The notes: generated from the sequence alone by a model not told the origin. A stretch of DNA of 64,000 nt from Collybia mongolica (GCA_013420905.1 JAAXNY010000014.1:1-64000), one strand, 5' to 3'. Positions 35,338 to 47,145 are shown, numbered from the stretch's first letter. Numbers and translations: made by a program.

Positions 35338-38300
35338 ATGTCGGACTTCACCGTCGTCGACCCCAAGGGCTGGGAGTACGACCTCCACTCCATCTACTCC
35401 GCGTACATCGGGTACTTCCAGCTGCACGCCGTGCCCTGGTACGACCGCTCCTGGGGCCACCTCTTCGCCTCGTTCGCGGCGTTCCTCGCGTTCTCGTGGC
35501 CTGCGATTACGGTGACGGATGCGTGGACGCATCGTGCGCATATCGTGACGCGGCACTCGAGTGTGGGCGCGTTTGTGAAGATGGTCAAGACGAGGTGAGT
35601 AGCTGTTCTGAATATGTCTGCTTACCTTGTGTCGCCCCCCATTCTTCCTGTTGTTTTGGTTTCGTACATTCGTTTCTTTCATTAAATCATGTCTGCACTA
35701 TTTGATTGACCGATTGGTCCTTTCTAATGCACATACCTTTCATTTCCCTACCTTCCAACTGATCCCACTTTCCAAACATCCATCAGATTCGGTGAAAGCC
35801 TCCCGCAACCACCCAACATCCTCATCGTCACCCCCTTCGAGTCTTCCCCGCGGCCCCTCCGCACCCTCAACGACCACGCCGCGTACAAGCGCCTCCACGC
35901 CACGCTCCCCGCGACTGCCCTCAGCGCCCTCAAAGTGCGTGTCCGCGCCGGCGAGCCCTCCGCTGTGCGGGCACTATGGGGGCAGCCTCTGCCCCCGTCT
36001 GTAAACGAGAATGGTGCGGGCGGGGGCGGGGGCGAGACTGGGTATGGCGGTGCGGGGGAGGGCGTGGGTGGCGGAGGGGGGGACGGCGCGGGGGGGCGGG
36101 ACAAGACATTTTTGGCGATTGACTTTGAGTGGAATGAGAGGAATGTGAAGAGCGTGTTGGAGTGGGGGTATGCTGCTGTGAGATGTGGGCATCTCGATGC
36201 GTAGGTTTATTCTTTTATCTGTCCCGTCCCCTTACACCTAACTATTTATCATCACTTTTCTCAACCCTTCGTTCGTTCTTCCCCATCGACTCCCCTCACC
36301 ACCCTGACCCACCACTACTACAGACTCGGCCACTGGCCCCCCGTCCCAGACGCGAACTACCGCAAGGGCCACTACATCGTCGCCGAGCACGTCGACAAGG
36401 TCGTGAACAGGCACAGCACCCCGAGCATGCCGTGGCACGTACGTCGTCTTTCTTTCTCTTTTTTCTTTTCCCTTCATTTTTTGTTCGGTGGTGCTCCTAC
36501 TCTCTGATTTGCCTGCTCTTCCTTCCTTCACTCCGAATCTCACACACCCACTAACATCCCCCCCCTCCCCACAGTACGCGGTACGCATCCCCGCCCCCGT
36601 CCTCTCCATCCCACCCCCAACCTAACCTCCTCCCTCCCCTCCCCCCGGGGCACAGTTCGGCGACAGCCAGGTCGTCGCAAAGGCTACGCTCCCGCAGATC
36701 ATCCAGGCCGTGATCAGGTTCGTGTCTCGCACTCATTACGAGGGGCTTTCGGCTTATTGCGTATGTGTGTTTTTGCGCTTTTTTCTTTTCTTTTTTTTTT
36801 TGCGGCATATAGTAGTCTCGCTTCGCCAGACTCGGAGACGACGCCGAATACACTTGTGTTGGTCGCGCATGGGGTGTCGGGGGATTTAACGCGCTTGGAG
36901 GAGATGGGGATTAGTGAGTGCTGTTTTTTTTGGAGATTACCTGGGTTTTTTTGGGGTTTTTTGATTCTGGGTGGGTTTCTGTGCCGGAATTTGGGCTGCG
37001 TTTTGGTGACTTATGAAGAAATTTTGGAGGGCCTTGAAGCTCTTTTTTTCGTTGCCTGTTTTTGTGTCTCGGTGGCACTGGGCTGGTGGAGGGGAATGGG
37101 TATTCTCTTCGGGTCTTTCAAGGCGTAATATTGGATAAGGTTGGGTTCGGTGTCGCAGTTGGGATGATTTTCTTGAATTTTGGTTTGGGTCGTTCAATAA
37201 TGGTCGTGTTTTTAATTTGGTCTTCCTGGTCTATTTTGTTTTGGCGCTTATTTTCCTTATAATGAGTGTTCAATTCTTATTATGCGGAGGACCTTTGTCT
37301 ATTCGATTGGTTTCTTTTCCTATTCGTTATCCTCCATCCTTCACTCTTTGCTCCCCAGCAATTCCCACGGCCTGATCGCCCCGCCCCTTTTTCACCATTT
37401 TGTCCTTACAACTAGTTATTTCTTGCTTGTGTCTTTACTCATCTCGTTCTCTCCTTTTCGACCTCGGTTGACTGGCAAACATTTATTCCACAGAGCTTCC
37501 ACAGAACGTCCTTGTCCTTGACACCGCAACCTACGAACGTGCACTCTACTCGGGCGGCTTCCGTGGAATCATGCCCAATCCAAAGACCCCGTCGAAGCCG
37601 CGCGGACATGGGTCAACGCTCTCCCTAGAAAACCTCCTCCGTTCACTCACCATGCCCATGCAGGAAGGTGGTGGCGGATCGCCCGTGACTCCGACATTTG
37701 GCCCCCAGATGTCCACTTCGTTGGGGCCGTCCCATTCAACGGCATTCTCCACCACACTCCCGCCCTCCCAACAACGCAGCGGCTCCTCTTCACCCGTACC
37801 CCCGTCATTCCCGCACCACTCCGCACCCATGACGCCAGGCTCCGCTCCCCAAATGCAAACACAGGTGCCGATGCCGCTCCCGAACGTGGCGATGCACAAT
37901 GCGGGGAATGACGCGTTCATGTGCCTCTTCGCGCTGCAGGCGCTCCTCGAGCCGACGACGCAAGTGCCGAGCGTGCGGAAGGTGCGGGGCGTGAGTGGGC
38001 CATCGGCGGATCCGAGGCAGGTTGGGTTTGGGGCGATGACGCCGCAGGGGGTCTATCCTGGTGCGTACCCGGGTGCAAATGGGGGTGGGTATCTTGGTTC
38101 GCCGCAGGCGATGTACACGGGCGGATATACTCCGTCCCCGACTCTCGTCATGCCGAACCGTAAAGCACATACGCCCCCGAGGCGCAGCCCGATATCAATG
38201 GCGCACCCCGCTGCGCCGGGGCTAATGCACTCTTCCTCCGCGCCGACGGCGGTTGCGCAGGTTTCGTTTACTGGGGCGGGGGAGGGGGGGGTAAGCCACC

Positions 38301-38626
38301 CTACTTCGGTTTCGGAGTCGGGGTCGTGCCCGTCTAGTCCGAGCGCGGAGACGTCGAGCGCGGCGTCGGTTGCGTATGACCTGGCGGAGGAGCTGGGGCG
38401 GATGCAGGTGGAGAGGACGAGCTCGCGATCGCCGGGGCCGGGTGTGTATATGCAGCTGCAGCTTACTGGGATGGACGGGAAGGGAGGGTTGGATGTTGAT
38501 GTGAAGGCGGATGGAGACAAGGAGGGTCGGGATGTGGGTGCGGAGATGGCAAAGACACAAGGTAATGGCCCGAGTCCGAGGAGGAATGTATGGACGGGGA
38601 GAAAAGGCGCTACGTGGAAGAAGTAA
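35338..38626 (+). CDS. DEDDh exonuclease-fold protein (Gfd2/YDR514C-like)
   Basis: Seven exons: 35338-35594, 35787-36200, 36324-36438, 36575-36580, 36656-36717, 36813-36913 and 37494-38626. All introns have GT...AG ends, and the joined frame gives 695 residues. The RNase H-like exonuclease motifs are present in order: IDFEW (D198, E200), LVAHGVSGDL (D309) and HNAGND (H453, D458), so the active site looks complete. This matches fungal proteins with the Gfd2/YDR514C-like domain, predicted 3'-5' nucleases of unknown substrate. A Gly-rich linker precedes the domain. A Ser/Pro-rich insert splits motif II from motif III, and a long low-complexity tail follows. Odd points are a 6-nt exon (TACGCG), a 580-bp sixth intron against the usual 50-70 bp, and a GTAAGT overlapping the stop that could act as a donor. 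Locally GC-rich. Confidence 0.8.
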
Positions 38627-39166
38627 GTGAGGTGCGGTTCGTCCGTTTCGTCCTTGATATGTTGTTTTGTGTTTTCGCTGGCCCTTGCCCTTTGTTATGC
38701 TTTTCTTTTGTCAGATACTCGTTGCGTTTTGCCGATTATCGTACTTTTTGGACGTTCCTTCCCGTCGTATTTACCGATATTCTTAATCGTGGAGTACTAC
38801 CTCTTGTTACGCATCGTATGTGATCTAGATAATCTTGACGGTTGATACTCTATTCATTCTGTAGGTTCCGGTAATCTAATCCAGACCTTTTTTTATGACT
38901 TGTATCTTGGTTGCGTCTGTGTATACGCTCTCCTCCGTGGCCTTCCTTTACCTCTTGGAATACTGATATAAACACCTGACCTTCGGTGAATATTGTGGTT
39001 TGTCTTCTAGCGGAGTGTCGTAACACCTATGAATGTACGGCGGCCTGAAGGGAGCACGCGTAACGGTGAAAGGAGTAAATTTTTTTCAAAAAGAGTCGAA
39101 ACGGTTGCAGAACACTGTAACTACCACAGCCATTATGGTTTTCGTATGTCGAATATGTGTGGCATT

Positions 39167-40414
39167 CTATTTCAGTATGATCTCTACTGTGCACCCGTCC
39201 TTCGCCAGCTCAGGTTCTAGCGCTTCAAACCACTCCTTGTCCGGCGCGAAGTCCTTCCACGCCATCTTCAATTTTGCATAACGTATTCCCTCGTATTTCC
39301 CACGAGATGATCTTGATGACCATCGATGCTGCAAAAAATGCACGGTCGAACGTATTGAACGCGTGGACATTGTGATTTTACGGAGCTTCGGGGACAAGTT
39401 CTGTACCTCGATCGCTTCGAGGGATCCTTGAGGGATTGGATCTGGAGTAGGGATGACGAGCTCCTGGAGAAGCGGCAAAGCTTGTAATAAGGAAACAATA
39501 TCGGGCGTCTCGCCCATGGGATAGTGGAGTAGCTCGAGATCACACTCGGAGCGTTCGACAAGATTGTGGATGCATCGTTGTGACGCAATAGCCCATCGTC
39601 CAAAGGAAAGGTTCGTCAATGCCGGCGTAGTTAACTGGTCCAGGACCACATCGCATTTGGCGCCAAATTGTATGGTAATCGACTGAAGGTGATTCAGGCG
39701 AATTACGGTAGGAAAGGCGTGGTGAGTATCGGAGTTGTCGACCCCTAATCCAACTACGAGTTCGCTAAGCTCAGTGCACACGCAGAGAATACGAGAAATG
39801 GCGGAAGTAGTGATGCAAGAGATGGTAAGGCAAGTGAGCTGTACCCACGGAAAGGAAGTCATGTCGAGTAGATTAGGATTATAGGCGCACTCCCTATATA
39901 TCCCGACCTTCCGGAGCCGATGAGCAGTAGAAAAGGCTTTAATGACAGAAGCCCCTTCGACATCGGTACCCACATAGGATGGTCGACAGAAATTCAGTGT
40001 CACAGTTTCAAGGTTGTCAAACGCACGTGTAGGATGGTGAAGGGACATAGGCGAACACCATGCATGAACTGTAAGACAAAGGCTACGGAGGCGAGAAGGG
40101 TACGTCGAAATGAGACTCAGCAATGATTCCCAGTCACTGAGACAGACTGGTGTGATTTGGAGCTCAATCGCACAGCTCCCACCACGATTGGTCAAGATCT
40201 CATGTAAGGACTTGAGGGTGGATGGGGACATTGGAGAGTAATTCCGTGCATCTATTCGGCGCCACAAGAGAGGCTCCGCTAGAGCAACTTGCCTCCACCG
40301 TGAGCAGACGTGCCCCAGTGTCCACAGCGGAGAACTCTGTCCAAGAGGCTGAAGCCTGACGATGTCGCTATCCACGCAGTAAGTGAAAATATTGGCTAGG
40401 ATTTCCGGCGGCAT
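39167..40414 (-). pseudogene. F-box protein paralogue 2, 5' end broken
   Basis: An open frame of 415 codons starts directly at the F-box (MPPEILANIFTYCV...CSRWRQVALAEPLLW). It then follows the 7817-9259 and 53660-55069 paralogues residue for residue to the shared C-terminus (EWFEALEPELAKDG). The N-terminal segment that those proteins carry before the F-box is here only in a different frame (LQLQGNL at about 40515-40495, like SQLQGDQ in the paralogue at 53660). The frame upstream of MPPE is open but has no ATG. A frameshift has therefore removed the normal start. A shorter protein from this internal ATG could still be made. Upstream DNA also matches the paralogue promoters (GGCATGCCTTGTGC at about 40605). 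Confidence 0.65.
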
Positions 40415-40559
40415 GCTCTGCTGGGACGTGGGGCTCGTCTGAAGTTTATGTGTTTGTCCAACGCTATCCGTGACCTGCCCCTCCGTTGACGTATCAAGTT
40501 TCCTTGGAGTTGCAATATATCAGTACTGAGGCTTTCTGCATTGTTTCGTGTGTCAGGAG

Positions 40560-41515
40560 GTCCGTACTCATCAACGGAGTGTCCTAGGGTTAGACCGCTT
40601 ACAGGGCATGCCTTGTGCGGATCCTCAATGCGGCACGTTGCTGCAATTATGGGTGGCGTTCGAGGCTTTCACGGCCCTGCATTTCTTCTCAACCAGGATG
40701 GTAGATGAGAAACCCCAGGGACTCGAATACACGTCAAAAGCCCATAATGGGAAAGGTTTGATGAAGTATGGGAAAGCTTCCGCGCCACGACCTCGGTCCT
40801 ATCAGATAACGCTCAAGTTGATGTTGTTATCTGAATCCTATACGTCTGGCATAACTTTGGGAATTGTCCTTGCAATTGAGGTTCAACATCTTCTGAAGAT
40901 AACGATTGTTGTGGGGCATCCGTCGGCTTAGCGTGGAGAATTACGCCTGGTTAGGGTCGCCCAGTTCCGATGGGGAAGCAATGGAGAGACTGACAACGAT
41001 GTTCAGACTTCGAAAACGACGCCGTAGGGGGAATCCAAGCTATCGACCAAGCTATTACGAAACGATTAAGCCTACGTTAACTTTTCCATTGTATTTCCCA
41101 ACCTTTCTGAATCAAGGAAACAGCAACCAAGCAACAAATAATAAATCCTACAGGTTTTAGGCACTGTACACCAACCACAACTCTGCGAGCGCTGTGCCGT
41201 TACCTACCCAAGAGCATGATGCAACAGGATAGCCACATTACTGTCCGACAGCGCTCGGGAGCATTCTTGGTGCACTGTGAGTGCGGTTCGAGGCTGTTTA
41301 TGGACGTGTGGACCGCCGTTCGATCGTTTGATGCACCCGAGCCTCGACGTCCAGACTATCAGATCTCAATTCTGATCTATCAAGGAGACTTCGCCCAGCG
41401 CCAGTAGTGACATATAATTTGTGCTTCTCGTCTTACCCCATCACCGCTGTGCATTCTCGGGAAGTATCGATATACTTATGAGTATATCATCACTGGTTAT
41501 GCTGTCTAGTGCTGC
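40560..41515. other. No supported gene
   Basis: The first ~100 bp belong to the duplicated F-box promoter. The remainder shows only short open frames. Confidence 0.45.
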
Positions 41516-41671
41516 CGCGGTTCAGTTCAGTCCGGTTCCTCACAATTTTTCGTGAACTTAGAACTGAACTTTCAGTTCAGTTCAGGCATGTCGTTGAACG
41601 TTGGACTGAACTGTTGGTTCAGGTTCAAGGGGGGTTCAGTTCAGGTTCGAACGGCGTTCGAACTGGGAACC
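41508..41671. repeat. Array of GTTCAG words, probable hAT subterminal region
   Basis: The block opens with TAGTGCTGCCGCGGTTCAG at 41508. It then contains GTTCAG or its complement CTGAAC more than ten times up to about 41660, ending in GAACGGCGTTCGAAC. The TAGNGCTGC start resembles the hAT-like ends near 22.2 and 22.8 kb. No opposite terminus was found, so it may be a truncated end beside the DIRS-like element. Confidence 0.5.
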
Positions 41672-41944
41672 GAATACAAAATATATTGATCTTTGGGTAT
41701 TCACTACTGTGCTTGACAGTTACTGACATATTTTATTGTGTAGCTAGGGTACGAAGGTTAGTAGACTAAGGCTAAGCTAGGTGGGTGAAAGTGCGCAGCA
41801 CTTCCCGACCCGCGGAGCGGAACTCGAGGGGGCGAGACAAGCTGCGAAACCCACCAGTAAGGAGTCTGGCGACGCGTCGAGTGAGTCTCGGCACCCACCA
41901 TGCAGGAGGCAGAGATTGGGACTTACGGTTTGTTTAAAGGTGTG

Positions 41945-43183
41945 TTAACGGATGCGCATCGAAGTGTTAATGATGGCAAGATGAAGCTCTGGGGTAGCTT
42001 GCAGGTATGGAGCGAGGATTTGCGCGTGTTTTCGAAGGTAGAGGTGGAACGCATCACTAACCCACCTCCCGATCACCTTCATGGCTTCAAACGAAATGCC
42101 ACGAAGGAGGTATTCCAGTGTGGAGCCAATACGGATTCCATGCCCTTGGAGGGGCTCTTCCCCTGCTGCACGAGATGCTTGAGCTAAACGGCGAATGAAG
42201 GCCGTTTTGGTGAGTGGTCTGTGACCCGATTTCCATATGTAGGCGAACAGGTGACCATCAACAGGAGGTTTGTTGATGCGCATGTCATTTTCGAGAGCTT
42301 GATAAGGATCTGTGGGGCCATGTTGGCGGGCCCAGGTAACGTCCTCCCCTCCAGGTGATGCCTTGGTGCAAGGAAGATGAAGCACCATAACGTGCAGGCC
42401 GCTTCGGTCCCTCTCCTCTCTAATGTTTGCTGGGGTTACGTGTTTGGTGGGATCGAAACCGTCTAGCCGCTTCACGGTGAATTCCCCAACTTGCCCAGCT
42501 GCATAGAAGCAGGTAGCGAGGCAGGCGAAGATGGCTGCGTCGAATGGGTCCTGCAGGTTTAGTTGATCCTTGAGCTTCGTGATGTAGTCAGGTGTGTACG
42601 GCCGACGTTTCTTATGTTTCGAGGCTGACGGTGTAAGTTTGGCTACAGCAGTGAGTAGTGTCTCTATCTCTGGGTCTTTGAGTTGCCATCCAACGCCATG
42701 AAGTATGTGCCATGCACGAATCCCATAGATATAGTTGGAGATGGTTTTTCCAGAGTATGCACCAGCGAGTTCGGAGATGAAGGCAGAGAGAAGGATGTGG
42801 CTAGCTGGGGCGCGTTGTGGCTCAGGGATTCCTTTCTTGTCACAGTAGACGTGGAAGGTAAGGAGGCCAGCACCGTAGGTTTCATGGGTGCCATCTTCCC
42901 ATGCCCAAGACATCACATCTAGGATGCGCTCAAGGTCTGACCCCTCAAGGTTGATGTGTTCACCCTGCTGGTCATGTGCCAGACAGGAACAGGCTGGTTT
43001 CCATAGTCGTAACCGTTCCGGACTGAGGCAGTGTGGGCGGAGTGGAGATGGCTGTGGGGTGAGGTTGGCGCTATAGGCTGCTGGTGTCGAGGAATGAATT
43101 GGTTGGGGTAGTGCGTTGCTTCTCCCACCATGGTTGTCACTCGTCTTGCGCTTGGTGAATGAGCACCTCTGTCTTGAATTCAT
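41945..43183 (-). pseudogene. Tyrosine recombinase of the DIRS-like element
   Basis: About 412 residues from an ATG at 43183, overlapping the end of the RNase H frame by 47 nt. The frame is open further upstream only because it overlaps the RNase H gene. The C-terminal part is a phage-integrase-type catalytic domain, with RPLTKTAFIRRL, GHGIRIGSTLEYLLRG (the HxxR motif), GRWVSDAF and the Tyr-bearing YLRKHAQI. The first catalytic arginine, expected in the CFYAAxRVGEFTV segment, is glutamine here (CAA at 42493-42491). Without this Arg the enzyme should be inactive, although the frame is open. In living elements it integrates circular cDNA without target duplication. Confidence 0.8.
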
Positions 43184-45167
43184 GCTCGGGGGGTTGTTGT
43201 TCCTTGGGGTTTGGGTTGCCTTGGACTGGTTTTGGGAGTGGTGTGGGGACAAAACCGCATTGACGAGCATTGAGTTCAATGGGTAGGGGTTCAGCATCGA
43301 AGTCAGCAATGAAATGGGTGATGTCATTTGGGATGGGGGTTTTCGGGAGGAGATCATGGGATGGCGGGTAGATGCCTTGCGATGGCTTGTCTGCAGGGTT
43401 GTCTTTGCTTTGGACATAACAAGTGTAGATAGTGCATTTGCGAGCACCAATGAAGTGGTGGATTCTTCGGAATACTGTATTTGTTGGTCTGTTTCTGCTT
43501 CGGCCCTTCCACCATCCTTCAACAACCCCACAATTGTCACCATAGACCTTAAAGTGGGCTCCTGTGGTGCTCGTTGTTGTGAGGAGTGTCCGGATGAGGA
43601 GTTCGAAGGCAATTGCCTCAGCCCACCCAATATCTCGGCCATCTGAGCTCCATCCGGGGAGGAGGCGCCAGGCGCACCACTTATTGCCAATGGTGATAGC
43701 AACGCTGACACCAGAGCTGGCATTGGAGTATGCCTGGAGGTCAATGAGCTCGTTAGGTCCTGGGATTGGTCGTGATAGGTCTGGGGAACTGAGGGTGGTT
43801 GTCCACCACTCAAGGTTGTTTGGAGTGTCTCGTGGTGCATGGTGTGGAATGAAACAATGGTTGTTGAATGTGGAGAGCATTGCCTTCAGGCTGGTGAGGT
43901 AGGCACGCCCTGCTGGAACCACAAGGGATGCATGCAGGAGCTTTCCATAGAGTTTTTGCACATCTTGAAGAACATGTGTAGAGCGTGAGGACCATTGTTT
44001 GATCATGTCCAAGTACTTTTCCTTCTTGGCCAGGGGGATTGCCACAGTTCATGTTGGTAGATCCCAGATGAAACCCAAATATGGTACTGAGTAGCTAAAT
44101 GGGAGTGTCTTCGACTTTTCCCAAGGGATGCCCAGAGCATCTGAAACGTGATCAATATCATCATCATTGTATGTAAAGGGTTCATCTTCGGATGATTGTG
44201 GTGATTCTGATGTGAGATCTTGGAAAGGAAATCTAGCATCTTCATCAAATTCCATGACCCGACCATCTGGAAAGGTTTCCCCTTGGTACCAGAATTGGCT
44301 GCCATTCTGTAGCCGACCACCATTAGCAATAATCTCTCTGTGCCATGCCTCTCGCTTCACATTGTAGGTTGGAAGGTGCTTCCACAGGATGCAAAAGAAC
44401 ACATGGTTGTCGATCCATTTTGACAGTGGACCAATTCCAGATGCTCGGAAGAGGTCAGTGCCGGTGTCTGCAACAGATCTGTGGACACCTCCAGCTGAGG
44501 TGAGACCAAAGTTATTATTTGTGTTAATTGCAAACTGGTTTTCACCTTGTAACCTGACAACGAGCCCTGGCCATTGACTTGGGATAATGGGAACTGTTCG
44601 ATATGCCTCTGCCACATCATGGATTGAGGCCTGAGATCCTGGCGGGAGGTGCCAGATGAGTGCACAGAGGGTTGTGAATGTTCCCCATGTGCAAGGGAAT
44701 GTGTTAGCATCAATAGGATGATTAATAGAGTGTAGGTTATTATGAGGCAAGTAGGGAAAGGAGAAATTATGTACACCGTGATATTTACCAGGTTTTCCAG
44801 GCTTCGGGATAAGGGATAATGGTGAGGATTGGAATGGGCCCAGGAGTTTTTTGACCACCTCTTTGGAAAAGGGTCTGAAGTATCTTCCAGAGTCGAATTC
44901 CCTATCGATGATTTCGTGATACTGCTGAGAATGTACATAAATGGATGGGCTATTATCAGGGGTGTAGGTAGAATAAATGGGCAGGATGCCTGCATTGAAT
45001 CCGAATTGAAGATTATGCAGAAGGGAGGGGTATTTGCCAAGTAGATTGTGTTTTGACAGTAAGAGGTGCCATTTTTTGGGGTGATATGGCGTGAGCGCTT
45101 TATTTTTTCTGTGCTCGAGGGCATTCTTGAGCTCCATGATTGTTCTTTCCACAACCGGAGCACTCAT
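43137..45167 (-). pseudogene. Reverse transcriptase-RNase H of the DIRS-like element
   Basis: Two open frames in the same register are divided by a single TGA at 44049-44051. The upstream part is the reverse transcriptase. It has SSPLSLIPKPGKPGKYHGVHNFS, motif A HDVAEAYRTVP and motif B NFGLTSAGGVHRSVAD. Motif C reads KWIDNHVFF, where the second catalytic Asp is Asn (AAC at 44408-44406). The downstream part (from 44045) is the RNase H domain, with LQAYSNASSGVSVAI, AEAIAFELL and YGDNCGVVEGWW. I start it at the ATG at 45167, because further upstream the frame overlaps the zinc-knuckle frame. The TGA and the Asp change both argue that the copy is dead. Confidence 0.8.
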
Positions 45168-45402
45168 GATGGTGACCTGTATCTGAGCCAACGCAACCGG
45201 CAGGGCGTTGCCAATCGGAGCATATGATGATTCCACTTGGGTTGATGATGCGGCCCTGGTTGTTTCTTTGACAACGGGCCTTTTCTCCATTCCAAAGGAG
45301 TTCTGCCATGCACTCATAGATTTTGTGACGGTGTCGGCCCAGGCATATGGCACAAGTGGATGGGCCCCACAAGCTTGCGCTGGTGTGAAAAGACTGGTGC
45401 AA
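45100..45402 (-). pseudogene. Zinc-knuckle segment of the DIRS-like element
   Basis: A 100-codon frame has a CAIC...H...C cluster and a canonical CCHC knuckle CSGCGKNNHGAQEC followed by a basic end (PRAQKK). It ends 68 nt inside the start of the reverse transcriptase frame. In related elements this is the C-terminal nucleic-acid-binding part of the gag-like protein. Here it is cut off from the N-terminal gag part by the repeat tract at 45760-45992, so the gag gene appears split. Confidence 0.65.
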
Positions 45403-45759
45403 AGCTGTACGAGCAGAGGTATTTGGGCGACACTTACGAGGGGATGGCTGTCAAGTTGGGGAATAGGAGGGAGAGCGGTTAGTGCGGAGCTGCCCAGGAG
45501 GGCCTGAGCTAGTGGAATATCACTTGGTGCCTCGGCTGCGCCCTGAAGATGGGGTAGCAGAAGGTACAAAGGCATCATGTATCACTTGCATCTGTTAATG
45601 ATGAGGATGGTGCATAGACAGGAAAGGTACAAGTTTATGTATATCATACAGTTGTGGCATAGCAAAGGGTTGAACATTAGTTTATACCATCATTACAAAG
45701 ATGAGTAAGGATTGAGTCGTGACAAAAGGAGAAAGGTTTGAGACAAAGTGGATAGATGG

Positions 45760-45992
45760 GAAGGGCCCGGGTGTAGCAGGAAAACCCCAGGCGTAGTGGG
45801 TGAGTCATGGATGTAGCAAAGATCCAGACATAGCAGGTGCATTGTGGACATGGCGGGTTCAGATGTAGTGGGTGAATTGCAGACGTAGCAGAAATCCGGA
45901 TGTAGCAGTAAACCCAGGTGTATCAGTAAACCCAGGTGTAGCATGGGGAAAACCCGGGCGTAGTGTACGGTGCAAGGGGGGGGGGGGGGGGG
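45760..45992. repeat. Minisatellite and 17-nt G run inside the DIRS-like element
   Basis: Degenerate repeats of about 18-25 bp built from CCCAGGTGTAGCAGTAAA-like words run from about 45760 to 45965. They are followed by 17 consecutive Gs at 45976-45992 and G-rich sequence to about 46004. The tract lies between the gag N-terminal frame and the zinc-knuckle frame and interrupts the expected gag coding region. Confidence 0.7.
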
Positions 45993-46011
45993 AGGGGAGG
46001 GGAAGATCACA

Positions 46012-46911
46012 TTACTGATTAGTTTGGTGCTCAAGCCACAATGGGGAGGATGGACTGACCTCTCTTTTATTCGCCATATGAACCCCATCCCAGATTTCAT
46101 TTGAAATCGATTCCAGCAAGTTGTCGTTGATTAGAGCTATGTTGAAGGCTCCGTTGCTGTCCTGCTTGAGCCAGTCATGCCAGTGACGACAGACTCTTGC
46201 CTGGTAGGTGATGAGAGTTTTTTTGCCATGAGTCCGGCTACAGAATGGGCTCGATTCGAGACCAATGGAAAAATGAGTGAGAGCATTGACATGTTTCTGG
46301 GGCCATCCAGCTTTTCCGAGTTGCTGGAGATAGCTGGTCTTGGCATACGTCAACTGGTTCCACAAGAGGTCAACATCTTGGATGACATTCTTGGAGGCTC
46401 AGACAGCAGAGATTGATCTGAGGGAGATCATGTCTCTGACCCTGGAGAGGCTGTATGTGTTGTCTGCTTCGGTGCATTGATTTGACTGTGCATCAAGGCA
46501 GCCTTCAAGGGTGAAGTAGAATAGTTCAACATACTCGAAGCTCTCAAGCTTGTTGAGGGCGTAACTTGAGGGACAAGGAGGAATGAAAGTGCTGACAGAT
46601 CGGTTGGCTTCAAAGTCGCCAACCTTTGGCTTTTTCTTCTCCTTTTCGTGACAAGCCGCATCTTGTTCCTCCTGTTCTTGTTGCCTGGCAAGTTGGTTGG
46701 CTTCTTTGCAAGCACGCTGCTTGTCCTCTATTTGACGGTTCCAGTCTTCTCTCCTAGCTTTGTTTTCCTGCTGCCATGCATTGGTCATCTGTGCTACAGC
46801 TTCCTCTTCCGTAGATCCTGCATTGATGATAAGTGCATGGAATGGGTCATAGTGAGCACTTGCAAAGTCAGGGCAAACCTCCAGATGGGGGTCTCGTTCA
46901 ATTGGAGGCAT
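46012..46911 (-). pseudogene. Gag-like protein of the DIRS-like element, with nonsense codon
   Basis: The frame starts MPPIERDPHLEV at 46911. It continues through a long Gln/Glu/Lys-rich coiled coil (about residues 50-100), then YALNKLESFEYVELFYFTLEGC. This type of ORF accompanies DIRS-like elements in Agaricomycetes. A TGA at 46399-46401 interrupts it. The same frame goes on with ASKNVIQDVDLLWNQLTYAK to a stop at 46012. The context (SISAV, stop, ASKN) suits a former Arg codon. Between the gag start and the hAT fragment (46912-47145) only 5' flanking sequence is seen, including a GTGGTGC...GCACCAC hairpin near 47020-47060. Confidence 0.72.
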
Positions 46912-47145
46912 GTTTGGTGAAAGGAGACTTTAAGGAGTGGTAGAATGAAATTCAGTGAAAATAAAGGAATGAAAAGAAAGCTCGCAAGGAGCAGAAGGGG
47001 ACTGCTCGCGAATGATGTGGTGGTGCAGGAGAAAAAGGAACACGTGCCGCACCACTGTTCACCCAAAGACAATACTCTAATCCTTTACTCATACCTCATT
47101 ACATAATAGAGTTGCAAACGAGTTATGATAGAGCAGATGGCAACA

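Larger units (their letters stand above)
41780..47080 (-). mobile_element. DIRS-like tyrosine-recombinase retrotransposon (inactivated)
   Basis: On the minus strand the order is gag, zinc-knuckle segment, reverse transcriptase, RNase H and tyrosine recombinase, the DIRS order. No protease, DDE integrase or LTR is present. The 3' end near 41780-41860 has a GGTGGGTG...CCCACC inverted pair with GC-rich sequence, as expected for DIRS termini. The matching 5' end was not found near 47 kb, so the outer limits are approximate. Coding parts carry several inactivating changes listed with them. A minisatellite and a G run lie between the gag segments. Confidence 0.82.

Noticed and set aside
37805..38560. 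Arg/His/Pro-rich minus-strand frames
   Set aside because: Antisense shadows of GC-rich low-complexity coding in the last exon of the exonuclease-like gene.
43183..43840. First ~219 codons of the 631-codon recombinase frame
   Set aside because: They overlap the RNase H domain in another frame and show no recombinase similarity; I start the recombinase at 43183.
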